Part shown: positions 54,389 through 63,608 of the stretch, in pieces
How the letters are laid out: the number at the start of each line of letters is the position of its first letter
Numbering within the stretch: the stretch's first letter is position 1
DNA from: Aquipluma nitroreducens
GTDB lineage: Bacteria; Bacteroidota; Bacteroidia; Bacteroidales; Prolixibacteraceae
Reading direction: 5' to 3'
Assembly: GCF_009689585.1 (NCBI RefSeq)
Contig: NZ_AP018694.1
Location: forward strand, 372,001-436,000
DNA length: 64,000 nucleotides
Notes under the pieces: generated by a model
The model's input: only the letters and a program-made list of their open reading frames with translations
Databases searched by the model: none
What the model was told of the DNA's origin: nothing
Position numbers and translations under genes: made by a program

Positions 54389-55741
54389 ATGCGCAAAAAA
54401 AGCTCTATTGGGAATAGCATGAATTATATTTTTTTTTTGTTGCGTAATGAAGATTTGAATTTTTTATCTCAAATATCAGGCACAAAAAATTATAATTATC
54501 CTATAATCAGAGGCATTATTGTCTTTTTTGGAGGTTTTATAAAAAGCCTTAAGGATATGCGTTTAAAGATTAACCATCCCAATAAATATACGATATTCTT
54601 ATACTGGAATTCAATAAACAATAAGAGTGTTATTGATCCAATATCTAATATCATTGATAATTCTGGTACAATCAGTTTTAAAAATAAAGCAGATATAAAA
54701 TTATTTGGTTTTGGAGCTTATTTTATATCATTGCTTTATTTTCCAATTGTCCTTTATCAATACTTTAATGAAAAAAATAGTGGATTGAGAAATGTTTACA
54801 AATATCGATTTGCTTATGTATGGCGATCTTTCGGTTTATATATATATTTAAGAAGTTTCTTTTCATCATGTAAAAATAAAGTATTAGTTATACCGAACGA
54901 CCATGAATTCAAAGCAAGGATAATTCGACTGGCTGCATTCGAAAAAAAAGTACCAACAGTTTATATACAGCATGCAAGTATATCACCTTATTTTCCACCA
55001 CTCGATTTCGAATATGCTTTTCTTGATGGTGAGGATGCCCTTGAAAAATATAGTAAAATTGGAAATTCGGATACTATTGTTTTTTTAACAGGAAATGCAA
55101 AGTATGATGACTGGTTTTCGGTTATAAACAGATCTACAATTATTACAAATTTGGGAATATGCCCTGGAATCATAGATGGTGTAGCAGAAGTGCAAACACT
55201 GATAATTTTTATTAAAAGTAAATTCCCAAATATCAAACTTTTTTTACGACCACACCCCAGTGATAAGAGAATTGAAATATGGAAAACGATAACAGGGGAT
55301 TTAAATGTTGAGATGAATGATTCAGTTCATTGTTCATCATTCGATTTTTTAAAATCGACCGACGCTATTATCGCATGTGAGTCGAATATACATTTAGAGG
55401 CAGCAATTTTAAATGTAATACCAATTTATTATAATTTTCAAGAAACTGTTATTTATAATGATGTTTATGGCTTTTTGAAAAAAAGGTTGGTTTATGATTG
55501 TCAAAAATCATTTGAATTAATTAACATTCTTCTTGATGAAATTTTAAATAGCAAACCTGATGTTAGTCATAAAATTAAACCTTATATTGATACAGCATCG
55601 ACGAAATATCAAGGATGTTCAGCGAGTCTTATGGCAAAACTAGTTGTTGAGATTCAGAATAAAAAAATTGATTTTTCAATTTGGGAGAAATGTCGCGAAT
55701 ATCACAACATTAGGGCGTATAAATTAAGAATTGAAGTATGA
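54389..55741 (+). CDS. Putative GT-B-fold glycosyltransferase, family unassigned
   Basis: I do not recognise a named family in this 450-residue protein. It has no signal peptide. A hydrophobic patch near residues 110-125 (FGAYFISLLYFPIVL) may touch the membrane. The C-terminal half has features of GT-B enzymes that use CMP- or CDP-linked donors: VPTVYIQHASISPYF, the HP motif in KLFLRPHPSDKR, and a Ser/Glu-containing ACESNIHLEAAILNVIPIY near the end. That pattern recalls polysialyl- and polyol-phosphate transferases. In a locus with a CMP-nonulosonate pathway and few transferases, a nonulosonate transferase is a reasonable guess. Confidence 0.6.
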   Translation: MRKKSSIGNSMNYIFFLLRNEDLNFLSQISGTKNYNYPIIRGIIVFFGGFIKSLKDMRLKINHPNKYTIFLYWNSINNKSVIDPISNIIDNSGTISFKNKADIKLFGFGAYFISLLYFPIVLYQYFNEKNSGLRNVYKYRFAYVWRSFGLYIYLRSFFSSCKNKVLVIPNDHEFKARIIRLAAFEKKVPTVYIQHASISPYFPPLDFEYAFLDGEDALEKYSKIGNSDTIVFLTGNAKYDDWFSVINRSTIITNLGICPGIIDGVAEVQTLIIFIKSKFPNIKLFLRPHPSDKRIEIWKTITGDLNVEMNDSVHCSSFDFLKSTDAIIACESNIHLEAAILNVIPIYYNFQETVIYNDVYGFLKKRLVYDCQKSFELINILLDEILNSKPDVSHKIKPYIDTASTKYQGCSASLMAKLVVEIQNKKIDFSIWEKCREYHNIRAYKLRIEV

Positions 55742-55805
55742 CAAAAATACATTTCTCGTCGTAACGATGATATCTGGAAAGCGCTGTAGTTTCATCAATT
55801 AAAAT

Positions 55806-55843
55806 CACAGAGACTTACTTAAAACACAGAGACTTACTTAAAA
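55806..55843. repeat. Two perfect 19-bp tandem repeats
   Basis: CACAGAGACTTACTTAAAA occurs twice back to back in the gap between two transferase genes. No function is evident. It is probably a slippage product. Confidence 0.6.
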
Positions 55844-55899
55844 CACAATTTGTCACCTATACAAATACTTAAATTTTACCTCACAAAATACAATAAGTC

Positions 55900-56751
55900 A
55901 TGAAACACATAGTAATAACACCTGTTTATAATGAAGAATTTTTTTTAAATACCTATATTCATTCAATTATAAATCAATCACTCCGTCCTAATGAATTAAT
56001 ATTAGTAGATGACAACTCATCAGACAACTCAAGTTTAATAATCCAAGAATTTGCAGAACATTATCCTTGGATTAGTTATATTTTTCATCAATCGATGAAT
56101 CATAAAGCACAAGGGGGAAAAGTGATTAATGCTTTCAACTATGGATTAGAACAGACCGACTTAAATGATGTAGATTTTATTTCGAAGATCGATGCCGACT
56201 TGGAATTACCTCCCAACTACTTTATGAAAATAGGACAAGCTTTTAAAGAGGACTCAAAAGTTGGAATTTGTGGTGGAATTATTCAAGAATTGCAAGAAAA
56301 TCAATGGATAAATATACGCGCTGCTTCTTACCATATAAGAGGAGCATTAAAATCGTATAGACGAGAGTGCTTTGAACAAATTGGTGGTCTTATACCTGTC
56401 CTTGGCTGGGATGGTTTGGATGAAATGAAAGCAATGCATAAAAAGTGGACTACTAAAACAATAGACTCTTCTGTCAAGCATTTTCGCCCAGCCTCTAAGG
56501 ATTATGATCCTGTTAAGTTAAACTATGAACGTGGAGCAGCCAATTTTTTAAATGGGGGTAATTTATTCTTGGCCATAATTCGCTCAATTGTTAAATGCAA
56601 AAAAAAACCATTCATAAAAGTTGCTTTCTCATTTGCAAATGGTTACTTGGCATTATACTTAAAAAAGGATGAACGTAACGTTGATCCTGCATTAGCAAAA
56701 TTTATCAACCAATTTCATTTTAAAAGATTATTAAAACTTAGAAGATATTGA
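55900..56751 (+). CDS. Family 2 glycosyltransferase
   Basis: This 283-residue GT-A-fold enzyme has the usual start VITPVYNEEFFLNTYIHSII, the nucleotide-binding LILVDDNSSDNS, and the metal-binding DxD in ISKIDADLELPPNYF. The acceptor-side Asp is in GWDGLDEMKAM. The C-terminus is short with no membrane helices. It adds one sugar of the repeat unit. Donor and linkage are unknown. Confidence 0.92.
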   Translation: MKHIVITPVYNEEFFLNTYIHSIINQSLRPNELILVDDNSSDNSSLIIQEFAEHYPWISYIFHQSMNHKAQGGKVINAFNYGLEQTDLNDVDFISKIDADLELPPNYFMKIGQAFKEDSKVGICGGIIQELQENQWINIRAASYHIRGALKSYRRECFEQIGGLIPVLGWDGLDEMKAMHKKWTTKTIDSSVKHFRPASKDYDPVKLNYERGAANFLNGGNLFLAIIRSIVKCKKKPFIKVAFSFANGYLALYLKKDERNVDPALAKFINQFHFKRLLKLRRY

Positions 56752-56783
56752 TTTAAAATAATTTGCAAATATTATTCTTTTAA

Positions 56784-57004
56784 ATTAGTATTTCTGACGT
56801 CATATGTTTATTTGAAAATGAGTCAGGGCATTTCATTTCCAGCTTTGAACCTGAAGAATTAAGTAATAATATAAAATTTGCACTCGATTATTCCGGGAAT
56901 AATAGAAAGACTAAGGAAGAGACAGAATTATTTCTTTAAACTTAAATTCAGAAAAGATAGGAAGTAAGATTATTCGTATATACAAACAAGTGATTGAGAA
57001 GTAA
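56784..57004 (+). pseudogene. C-terminal stub of a GT4-type glycosyltransferase
   Basis: Without a start codon, the bases read ISISDVICLFENESGHFISS and FEPEELSNNIKFALDYSG, then a stop. One frame over, NSEKIGSKIIRIYKQVIEK leads to a TAA that overlaps the next ATG. This is the typical end of a family 4 glycosyltransferase (a stub of about 70 codons with one frameshift). The rest of the gene is missing, so the locus has lost a transferase here. Confidence 0.7.
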
Positions 57005-58023
57005 TGAATTTAATAACTGAACCAGAAAATATTGAAAAAAAGAAATGGAGTGATTTTGTTATGAATCATCCGAATGGTAATATTTTTCAAACACCAGCTA
57101 TATTTGATTTATATGATAAAACCCCTAAGTATGAAACTGTATTTTGTGCAGCACTTGATAGCCGCAATGAAATAGTTGGTTTAAACCTTGCGATCATACA
57201 AAAGGAACACTTTGGAATATTTGGCCAGCTTTCGGCACGTTCAATAATATGGGGAGGCCCACTTATTAAAGAGGAAAATCCAGAAGTACTTGATTTGTTA
57301 TTAAGAAAATATAAAGAACAAATACATGATAAGGCTATTTATACACAATTCCGAAATCTTTGGCAATGGAGTGCTTCAGAAAGATCTGTGTTCGAAAATA
57401 ATAGTTATGAATATATAGACCATTTAGACATTTTGATAGATTTAAAAATTGATGAGAATAAGTTATTTAATAATTTCCATTCGGGAAGACGAAAAAATAT
57501 CCGAAGAGCAGAAAGGATTCCATTGGTATTTGAACAAGTTGTTGATGCTAGTGAAATAAAGCAATGCGAACTACTCGTTAAAGAAACCTATAAGCGAGTG
57601 AAGCTGCCATGTCCAGATAAATCCTTTTTTGATAATGCAAAAACTAATTTGTGTGAAAATGGCATGTCAAAAATATTTGCCGTTAAATATCAGGATCAAA
57701 TCATAAGTTGTCGTTACGAATTATGCTACAAAGATCTTATTTATGATTGGTATGCTGGCACTTCAGAGACACATCTTGATAAGTATCCAAATGATTATCT
57801 TCCTTGGAAAATTCTCCAGTGGGCAAAAGAGAACAAGTATTCAACTTTCGATTTTGGTGGTGCCGGTAAACCTAATGAACCTTATGGGGTGCGAGAGTAT
57901 AAACTCAAATTTGGGGGGGAATTGGTTAATTATGGACGATTTGAAGCAATTCATAAACCTAGGCTAATGAAACTTGGAAAATTAGGATTTATTATATATA
58001 AAAAAATAAATGGCTTACGCTAA
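57004..58023 (+). CDS. FemAB-like GNAT-fold aminoacyl/acyltransferase
   Basis: This 339-residue protein has the tandem GNAT layout of FemAB-type enzymes. The C-terminal half shows FHSGRRKNIRRAERIPLVFE, then YDWYAGTSETHLDKYPNDYL and the end motif FDFGGAGKPNEPYGVREYK. FemAB proteins move amino acids from tRNA to peptidoglycan precursors. Relatives in polysaccharide loci may attach an amino acid or acyl group to a sugar amine. It is translationally joined to the next gene (14-base overlap). Confidence 0.85.
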   Translation: MNLITEPENIEKKKWSDFVMNHPNGNIFQTPAIFDLYDKTPKYETVFCAALDSRNEIVGLNLAIIQKEHFGIFGQLSARSIIWGGPLIKEENPEVLDLLLRKYKEQIHDKAIYTQFRNLWQWSASERSVFENNSYEYIDHLDILIDLKIDENKLFNNFHSGRRKNIRRAERIPLVFEQVVDASEIKQCELLVKETYKRVKLPCPDKSFFDNAKTNLCENGMSKIFAVKYQDQIISCRYELCYKDLIYDWYAGTSETHLDKYPNDYLPWKILQWAKENKYSTFDFGGAGKPNEPYGVREYKLKFGGELVNYGRFEAIHKPRLMKLGKLGFIIYKKINGLR

Positions 58024-58498
58024 TACTTCAAATTACAAACAGGTCTCGTTCTATTATAAATTCAAATCAAAAATTGGTAAGATTTTAGCACAATATGCTC
58101 CATACTATAAAATGAGGATATTTGGCATGAAATTATGCGGTTTTTATGTTGGAAGTCAGACTTATATTGGGCAGGATTTAATTATTGCAAGCTTAATTTC
58201 CGAAAAATCTTGTCATTTAAAAATAGGAGACAGGGTTGCATTAGGCCCCCGTGTTACCATTATCCTATCTTCAGACGCTAATTGGTCAAATTTAATGAAA
58301 CATATTGAGCCAATCAAAGGAACTGTTATCTTAAAGAATGATTGCTGGATTGGTGCTGGTGCAATAATTTTGCCAAATGTATCAATTGGAGAATGTTCAA
58401 TTGTTGGCGCTGGCTCTGTAGTAACAAAGGATGTTCCTGATTTTACAGTTGTAGCAGGAGTGCCAGCTGTAGTAATAAAAAAACTAAATATTTCATGA
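58010..58498 (+). CDS. Hexapeptide-repeat sugar acetyltransferase
   Basis: This 162-residue left-handed beta-helix acyltransferase has HLKIGDRVALGPRVTIILSS, GTVILKNDCWIGAGAIILPN and a SIGECSIVGAGSVVTKDVPD coil ending AGVPAVVIKK. It resembles WbbJ/WcaF-type acetyltransferases that decorate surface sugars. It overlaps both neighbours (14 bases upstream, 4 bases ATGA downstream), so translation is coupled. Confidence 0.87.
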   Translation: MAYANTSNYKQVSFYYKFKSKIGKILAQYAPYYKMRIFGMKLCGFYVGSQTYIGQDLIIASLISEKSCHLKIGDRVALGPRVTIILSSDANWSNLMKHIEPIKGTVILKNDCWIGAGAIILPNVSIGECSIVGAGSVVTKDVPDFTVVAGVPAVVIKKLNIS

Positions 58499-59592
58499 AA
58501 ACTTTTCTCTTTGCATTAGGTCATCCTGCACATTATCATTTGTTTAAAAATATTGCAAATATGTTGAAAACAGATGGTCATAAGGTTATTTTTGTGATTA
58601 CCCCAAAGGATATTCTTGAAAATCTAATGATTTTAAATAATGAAGAGTATTCTGTATTGGCAAAAAAGAAAGTAAATGAAAATATTCTTTCAAAAATAAC
58701 CAAAGTAATTTTTTCTACAAAATCTCTTTGTAAAATAGTCAAATCGCAAAATGTAGACTTATTAATCGGTTGTTTGCCTCAAATTGCCTATTGTGGTAAA
58801 GTTCTTTCTATTCCATCAATATTTGTAGGAGAAGATGATTTTTCGATTACTTGGATGCAAGGAATAATAACATACCCATTTGCTAATCATATACTTGCGC
58901 CAAGTTCTACGAATGTTAATCCTTTTAGTTTTAAAAAAATTGCTTATCTTGGTTATAATGAATTAACATATCTTCACCCTAACCATTTTATTCCAAATAA
59001 AGCAATTGTTGAAAAGTATTTTTCGACTGTAAAACCATATTTTATTCTTCGTTTTGCACAATTAAATGCCTATCATGATTTGGGTGTCAATGCAATTAAC
59101 ACTCAGACAGCTCAGAAACTGGTTGATATTTTAAATCCTTATGGTGATATTTATATCACTTCTGAAAGGGAGCTTGAACCTCAATTTGAGCAATACCGGA
59201 TTAAGATTAACCCCTTGGATATGCATCATGTTATGGCATTCGCCAGTCTTTATATTGGAGATAGTCAAACCATGGCTGCAGAAGCCGGGGTATTAGGTAC
59301 TCCTTTTGTTCGATTTAACGATTTTGTTGGCAAAATTGGTTATCTTAAAGAACTTGAGGACGTATATAAGTTGGGTTTTGGTATTAAAACCAGTGAAGTA
59401 TCAAAATTATACTCAACAATTGAGGAATTATTGCAGATGGCGAATAGGCGTAAAATATTCCAGAATAGAAGAGCGACCATGCTTTCTGATAAGATTGATT
59501 GCAGTGCATTTTTCACCTGGTTTATTGAGAATTATCCTGAGAGTAAAAGAATCTTAAAAGCAGATCCAGATTACCAATTAAATTTCAAATAA
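58495..59592 (+). CDS. DUF354-family GT-B-like protein
   Basis: This 365-residue protein starts FLFALGHPAHYHLFKNI, the hallmark of DUF354, which has a GT-B fold related to UDP-GlcNAc 2-epimerases and glycosyltransferases. The central LIGCLPQIAYCGKVLSIPSI and late FASLYIGDSQTMAAEAGVLG correspond to the nucleotide-binding face. It is likely a glycosyltransferase of the repeat unit, or an epimerase-like enzyme. It is coupled to the acetyltransferase upstream. Confidence 0.85.
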   Translation: MKTFLFALGHPAHYHLFKNIANMLKTDGHKVIFVITPKDILENLMILNNEEYSVLAKKKVNENILSKITKVIFSTKSLCKIVKSQNVDLLIGCLPQIAYCGKVLSIPSIFVGEDDFSITWMQGIITYPFANHILAPSSTNVNPFSFKKIAYLGYNELTYLHPNHFIPNKAIVEKYFSTVKPYFILRFAQLNAYHDLGVNAINTQTAQKLVDILNPYGDIYITSERELEPQFEQYRIKINPLDMHHVMAFASLYIGDSQTMAAEAGVLGTPFVRFNDFVGKIGYLKELEDVYKLGFGIKTSEVSKLYSTIEELLQMANRRKIFQNRRATMLSDKIDCSAFFTWFIENYPESKRILKADPDYQLNFK

Positions 59593-59669
59593 TATCTTCA
59601 AGCGTACATTGTTGTTGTTTCCATTAAATTCATAGTAGAAACATTTATACTTAGACATAATTTCTTGCT

Positions 59670-60413
59670 ATGGATTTTACTATTAAACAATACCAGAGCC
59701 TCATTGGTACCCTTAAAACACAGACGTATTTGTTTCAAACATTTGAATCGTCTCTGAAACACATCAATAAAAGAGCCATTATCCTGCGGCATGATGTAGA
59801 CTTGTTGCCACGAAACTCTTTGAGATTTGCCCAAATACAAGCCAATTTAAACATTAAAGGCTCTTATTATTTTCGTGCAGTTCCAGAAAGTTGGGATGAA
59901 CAAATAATCAAAGAAATAGCCAATTTGGGCCATGAGGTAGGTTATCATTATGAAACCATGGATACAACAAATGGTGATATTGATAAAGCATGGGATCAGT
60001 TCAGAACTCATCTGGATGAGTTGAGAAAATTGACCGATGTTGAAACCATTTGTATGCATGGTAGTCCACGTTCAAAATACGATAACAAGCAACTTTGGGT
60101 GAAATATGATTACAAAACTCTTGGATTAATTGGCGAACCCTATTTTGATATTGATTTTAGTAAGGTAGGCTATTTAACGGATACAGGCAGGCAATGGAAT
60201 GGCAATAAAGTAAGCATCCGCGACAAAGTTAATAGTTCGTTCAATTTCAATTTCCGTTCAACCCAAGATATTATTCGTTCAGTTAATCAGTTGCCCGATC
60301 AGATCATGTTCACCTTCCACCCTCAGCGCTGGAACGATAATTGGTTCCTCTGGACCAAAGAGTTGGTACTGCAAAATGTAAAAAATCAGGTCAAGCGAAT
60401 ATTGATTCGCTGA
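59670..60413 (+). CDS. Polysaccharide-deacetylase-like (NodB-fold) protein
   Basis: This 247-residue protein has the NodB-type first motif as RAIILRHDVDLLPRNSLRF (HDVD) and the second as IANLGHEVGYHYETMD. A later Arg/His pattern (TICMHGSPRSKYD, QIMFTFHPQRWND) completes the pocket. No signal peptide is present, so it may act on a cytoplasmic or lipid-linked sugar. It probably removes an N-acetyl group from a repeat-unit sugar. Confidence 0.82.
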   Translation: MDFTIKQYQSLIGTLKTQTYLFQTFESSLKHINKRAIILRHDVDLLPRNSLRFAQIQANLNIKGSYYFRAVPESWDEQIIKEIANLGHEVGYHYETMDTTNGDIDKAWDQFRTHLDELRKLTDVETICMHGSPRSKYDNKQLWVKYDYKTLGLIGEPYFDIDFSKVGYLTDTGRQWNGNKVSIRDKVNSSFNFNFRSTQDIIRSVNQLPDQIMFTFHPQRWNDNWFLWTKELVLQNVKNQVKRILIR

Positions 60414-60480
60414 CTTAATTACGAATATTTTTCTTTGATTTTTTAAAGTTAGGATTATTAAAAAATAGAATAGATACATT

Positions 60481-61692
60481 ATGAAGATTCTTTCCGTAGT
60501 AGGAGCCCGTCCTAATTTCATGAAAATTGCCCCTTTTATTCATGCGATAAACAATTTTAACAGAACGAATAACGAAAAAATTGAACATGTTTTGGTGCAT
60601 ACCGGTCAGCATTATGACGACCGCATGTCGAAGACTTTTTTTGAAGAACTTTCAATTCCGGAAGCAGATATTAATTTAGGAATTGGTTCAGGTACCCATG
60701 CGGAGCAGGTAGGCCAAACCATGATTGAATTCGAAAAAGTACTGAAATCGGAAAAACCCGATTGGGTGGTGGTGGTGGGCGATGTGAACGCCACACTGGC
60801 CTGTTCGGTCACCGCCAAGAAAGAATGGATCAAGGTTTGCCACATTGAGGCAGGCTTGCGTTCAGGAGACATCAAAATGCCGGAGGAAGTCAACCGTCTG
60901 GTTACAGATCGCTTGTCCGACCTTTTGCTCACCCCCGACAGATTGTCATCCGAAAACCTGAGAAAGGAAGGCACCGCGGAAGATCGTATTGTTTTCGTGG
61001 GCAACATCATGATTGATACCCTGGAAACCAACCGGGTCAAAGCAGAGGCAATGAGTATTCAGGATATCATCCATCGGAATTTGCCAGCGGGTTATCAATT
61101 GAAAACTGCTGTGCCTGCTGATGAAAATTATGCGCTGATGACCTTGCACAGGCCGTCGAATGTCGATTTAAAAGAAGTTTTCGAACCGATCATGCGTTTT
61201 TTGATGGATGAAGTCACCAAAGACTTAACCCTCATTTGGCCGGTTCACCCGCGTACCATGAAGCAAATGCGGGTTTTCGGACTCTACGACGAGATTGTCA
61301 ATCGCCTCAGAATAATTTTGCTTGAACCTCTTGGCTATTTCGATATGTTGCGTTTAAACAGTGGCGCACGGGTTATGCTCACCGACAGTGGTGGTTTGCA
61401 GGAGGAATGTACCATACTGGGAACATCTTGCCTCACACTCCGCTGGAACACCGAACGGCCAATTACTTTAAAGGAACACGGTGGGGCGAGTGTTTTGGTC
61501 GGGAACAATGTGGAGCGAATCAGAGAAGAATACCGTACTGCTCTTGCAAAAGAACGAACACCGATTCGTCCTCAACTCTGGGATGGTCATACATCTGAAA
61601 GATGTTTGCAAGCAATCCTGAACGTTTCAGAGAAATTTGCTGATAAATCGGATCACCTCCCAATCTCAGTACTGGAAAGACAACTTATATAA
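60481..61692 (+). CDS. wbpI: Non-hydrolysing UDP-sugar 2-epimerase (WecB/WbpI family)
   Basis: This 403-residue GT-B epimerase has the family signatures VVGARPNFMKIAPF, HTGQHYDDRMSK, VVVGDVNATLACSVTAKK, IEAGLRSGDIKMPEE, LTLHRPSNVDL-like and MLTDSGGLQEECTILGTSCL. In the context of wbpA/E/D/B it should convert UDP-GlcNAc3NAcA to UDP-ManNAc3NAcA, the WbpI role. The WecB reading (UDP-GlcNAc to UDP-ManNAc) is the alternative. Its GC content is clearly above that of the preceding 12 kb. Confidence 0.88.
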   Translation: MKILSVVGARPNFMKIAPFIHAINNFNRTNNEKIEHVLVHTGQHYDDRMSKTFFEELSIPEADINLGIGSGTHAEQVGQTMIEFEKVLKSEKPDWVVVVGDVNATLACSVTAKKEWIKVCHIEAGLRSGDIKMPEEVNRLVTDRLSDLLLTPDRLSSENLRKEGTAEDRIVFVGNIMIDTLETNRVKAEAMSIQDIIHRNLPAGYQLKTAVPADENYALMTLHRPSNVDLKEVFEPIMRFLMDEVTKDLTLIWPVHPRTMKQMRVFGLYDEIVNRLRIILLEPLGYFDMLRLNSGARVMLTDSGGLQEECTILGTSCLTLRWNTERPITLKEHGGASVLVGNNVERIREEYRTALAKERTPIRPQLWDGHTSERCLQAILNVSEKFADKSDHLPISVLERQLI

Positions 61693-61951
61693 ATGATCAA
61701 AAGAATTTGTTGATTAAAGTGAAATTGTTTTCTACGTTTCCGTTACACTTCGACTCGTCTACGAAAGGGCCTTGGGGTGAATTGGCAATCACATTCTATT
61801 GTTTTATTGGATTTTAAGATTGTATACTCGTTATTCAATGCGGGTGGGCTTCACTCTGTTCACAATGATTGATTAACGCCGCTTCTCGGAGTATGCCAGA
61901 TTTAAACTGCACCAATTATCATTCCCAGTCCAAAAACAAATCCACATTTTT

Positions 61952-63496
61952 ATGAGTAGAAAAACTACTTTATTCTATGCTGCCGATATCAGCTTAGTTA
62001 CACTCTCATTTTTACTTCTGATCTGGGCAAAACCAGCTTCGCTACGGGTTTATCTTCCGCAATATTTCGAGCCTTTTGTCATATTCCTGTGTATCTGGCT
62101 CGTTGCTTCCATACCAACTAAAAAGTATTCGGTTAAAGGAAAGGAATCCTTCAACGATTTCATGGTGCCTGTCGTTTTAAGTGGCTTTATTACCCTGGGC
62201 GTTGTCTGTATCTTAATTGTTGGATATAATCGTTTTGCTTATTCGAGGATGATTGTTTTCGGTACACTTGCACTTTCAGGGTTTCTTGAGATTTTACTCT
62301 TTTCGTTGTATTATTATTACCGGAAACTAAACAGAAGTTCGGATAATTTCGAATCGGTAATGTTCTACCTGAAGCAGTTGGAAACACAGCCTACCTCAAC
62401 AAGTTACGTCTCTTTATTTGAATCTGACCACGAAGAAGATTATCCGGTTCATAACCTTCTTCATTATAGGGAATTTTTGCTGGAGCAAACCAGTGAACCG
62501 GTATATCAGTTTATTTGTCGCCATGTTGAGGAGATCAATGACCGTACCCTGGTACTTTCAACTACTTCGCACTTCGTTGTTGAAATGACATCAGGCTTGT
62601 CGAAAGTAATCATTAATCTCCAGCCGACCAACGACATTAAGCGTGTCAATAAGTTTTTCGAGATGGTAAACACCAAACTTGATGTTGGTGGTTTGTTTAT
62701 TGGATGTGTAATTACCAATGAAATACGGAAAGCGAATATATTCAGGAAATACCCCTGGGCTATCAAGCACATTATTTATTCCATCTATTTTATTTTTAAA
62801 CGTATATTCCCGAAACTACCATTACTTAAGAAAATCTATTTCTTCATGACCAATGGTTTCGACAGGCCCATGTCAAAAGCTGAAGCGATAGGCAGGCTCT
62901 ACTGTTGTGGTTTTGAGGTATTGGAAAACCAGCAGTTTTCGGATCGTCTGTTTTTTGTGGCGCACAAAACCACCGAACCCACCTTTGATCTGAAGCCGAC
63001 ATACGGGCCTCTGATTAGCCTGAAACGAATAGGAAAAAATGGCAAGATTATACATGTATATAAGCTACGTACCATGCACCCTTACGCCGAATATATTCAG
63101 GAATATGTTTTTGCCAAAAACCAACTTCAGGAAGGCGGAAAGTTTAAAGATGATTTCCGGATTTCGACTTCTGGCCGTATCCTCCGTAAATTGTGGATTG
63201 ACGAACTACCTATGCTGTTCAATATGTTGATGGGCGATCTGAAACTTGTTGGAGTAAGACCATTGAGTCGACATTATTTTAATTTATATTCGAAAGAACT
63301 TCAGGAACGACGCATGAAACACCGGCCAGGCCTGGTGCCTCCTTTTTATGCCGATATGCCTGTCACTTTGGATGAAATCATGGCATCCGAGTTGAAATAT
63401 CTTGCAGCTTACGAAAAACATCCTTTTAGAACGGATTGGATCTATTTTGGGAAGGCGTTCAATAACATTCTGATCAAACGAAAACGGAGTAATTAG
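61952..63496 (+). CDS. Initiating sugar-phosphate transferase (WbaP/WcaJ-type PHPT)
   Basis: This 514-residue protein has about five N-terminal hydrophobic segments (from residue 8 to about 120) and a middle soluble part. The C-terminal bacterial sugar transferase domain (about 360-510) shows VYKLRTMHPYAEYIQ, GRILRKLWIDELPMLFNML, GDLKLVGVRPLS and HRPGLVPPFY. It loads the first sugar-1-phosphate onto undecaprenyl phosphate to start each repeat unit. The middle soluble segment is longer and less typical than in WcaJ. Confidence 0.9.
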   Translation: MSRKTTLFYAADISLVTLSFLLLIWAKPASLRVYLPQYFEPFVIFLCIWLVASIPTKKYSVKGKESFNDFMVPVVLSGFITLGVVCILIVGYNRFAYSRMIVFGTLALSGFLEILLFSLYYYYRKLNRSSDNFESVMFYLKQLETQPTSTSYVSLFESDHEEDYPVHNLLHYREFLLEQTSEPVYQFICRHVEEINDRTLVLSTTSHFVVEMTSGLSKVIINLQPTNDIKRVNKFFEMVNTKLDVGGLFIGCVITNEIRKANIFRKYPWAIKHIIYSIYFIFKRIFPKLPLLKKIYFFMTNGFDRPMSKAEAIGRLYCCGFEVLENQQFSDRLFFVAHKTTEPTFDLKPTYGPLISLKRIGKNGKIIHVYKLRTMHPYAEYIQEYVFAKNQLQEGGKFKDDFRISTSGRILRKLWIDELPMLFNMLMGDLKLVGVRPLSRHYFNLYSKELQERRMKHRPGLVPPFYADMPVTLDEIMASELKYLAAYEKHPFRTDWIYFGKAFNNILIKRKRSN

Positions 63497-63608
63497 CTGT
63501 TGAATACCAAGTTTTACATTTAATATCACTCTCTTTCAGCAGATAATTAGGGTATCTCATATCCAGCCTTATAAAATCATTCGCTTGTCAGCGCCTAATT
63601 AACTTTTT

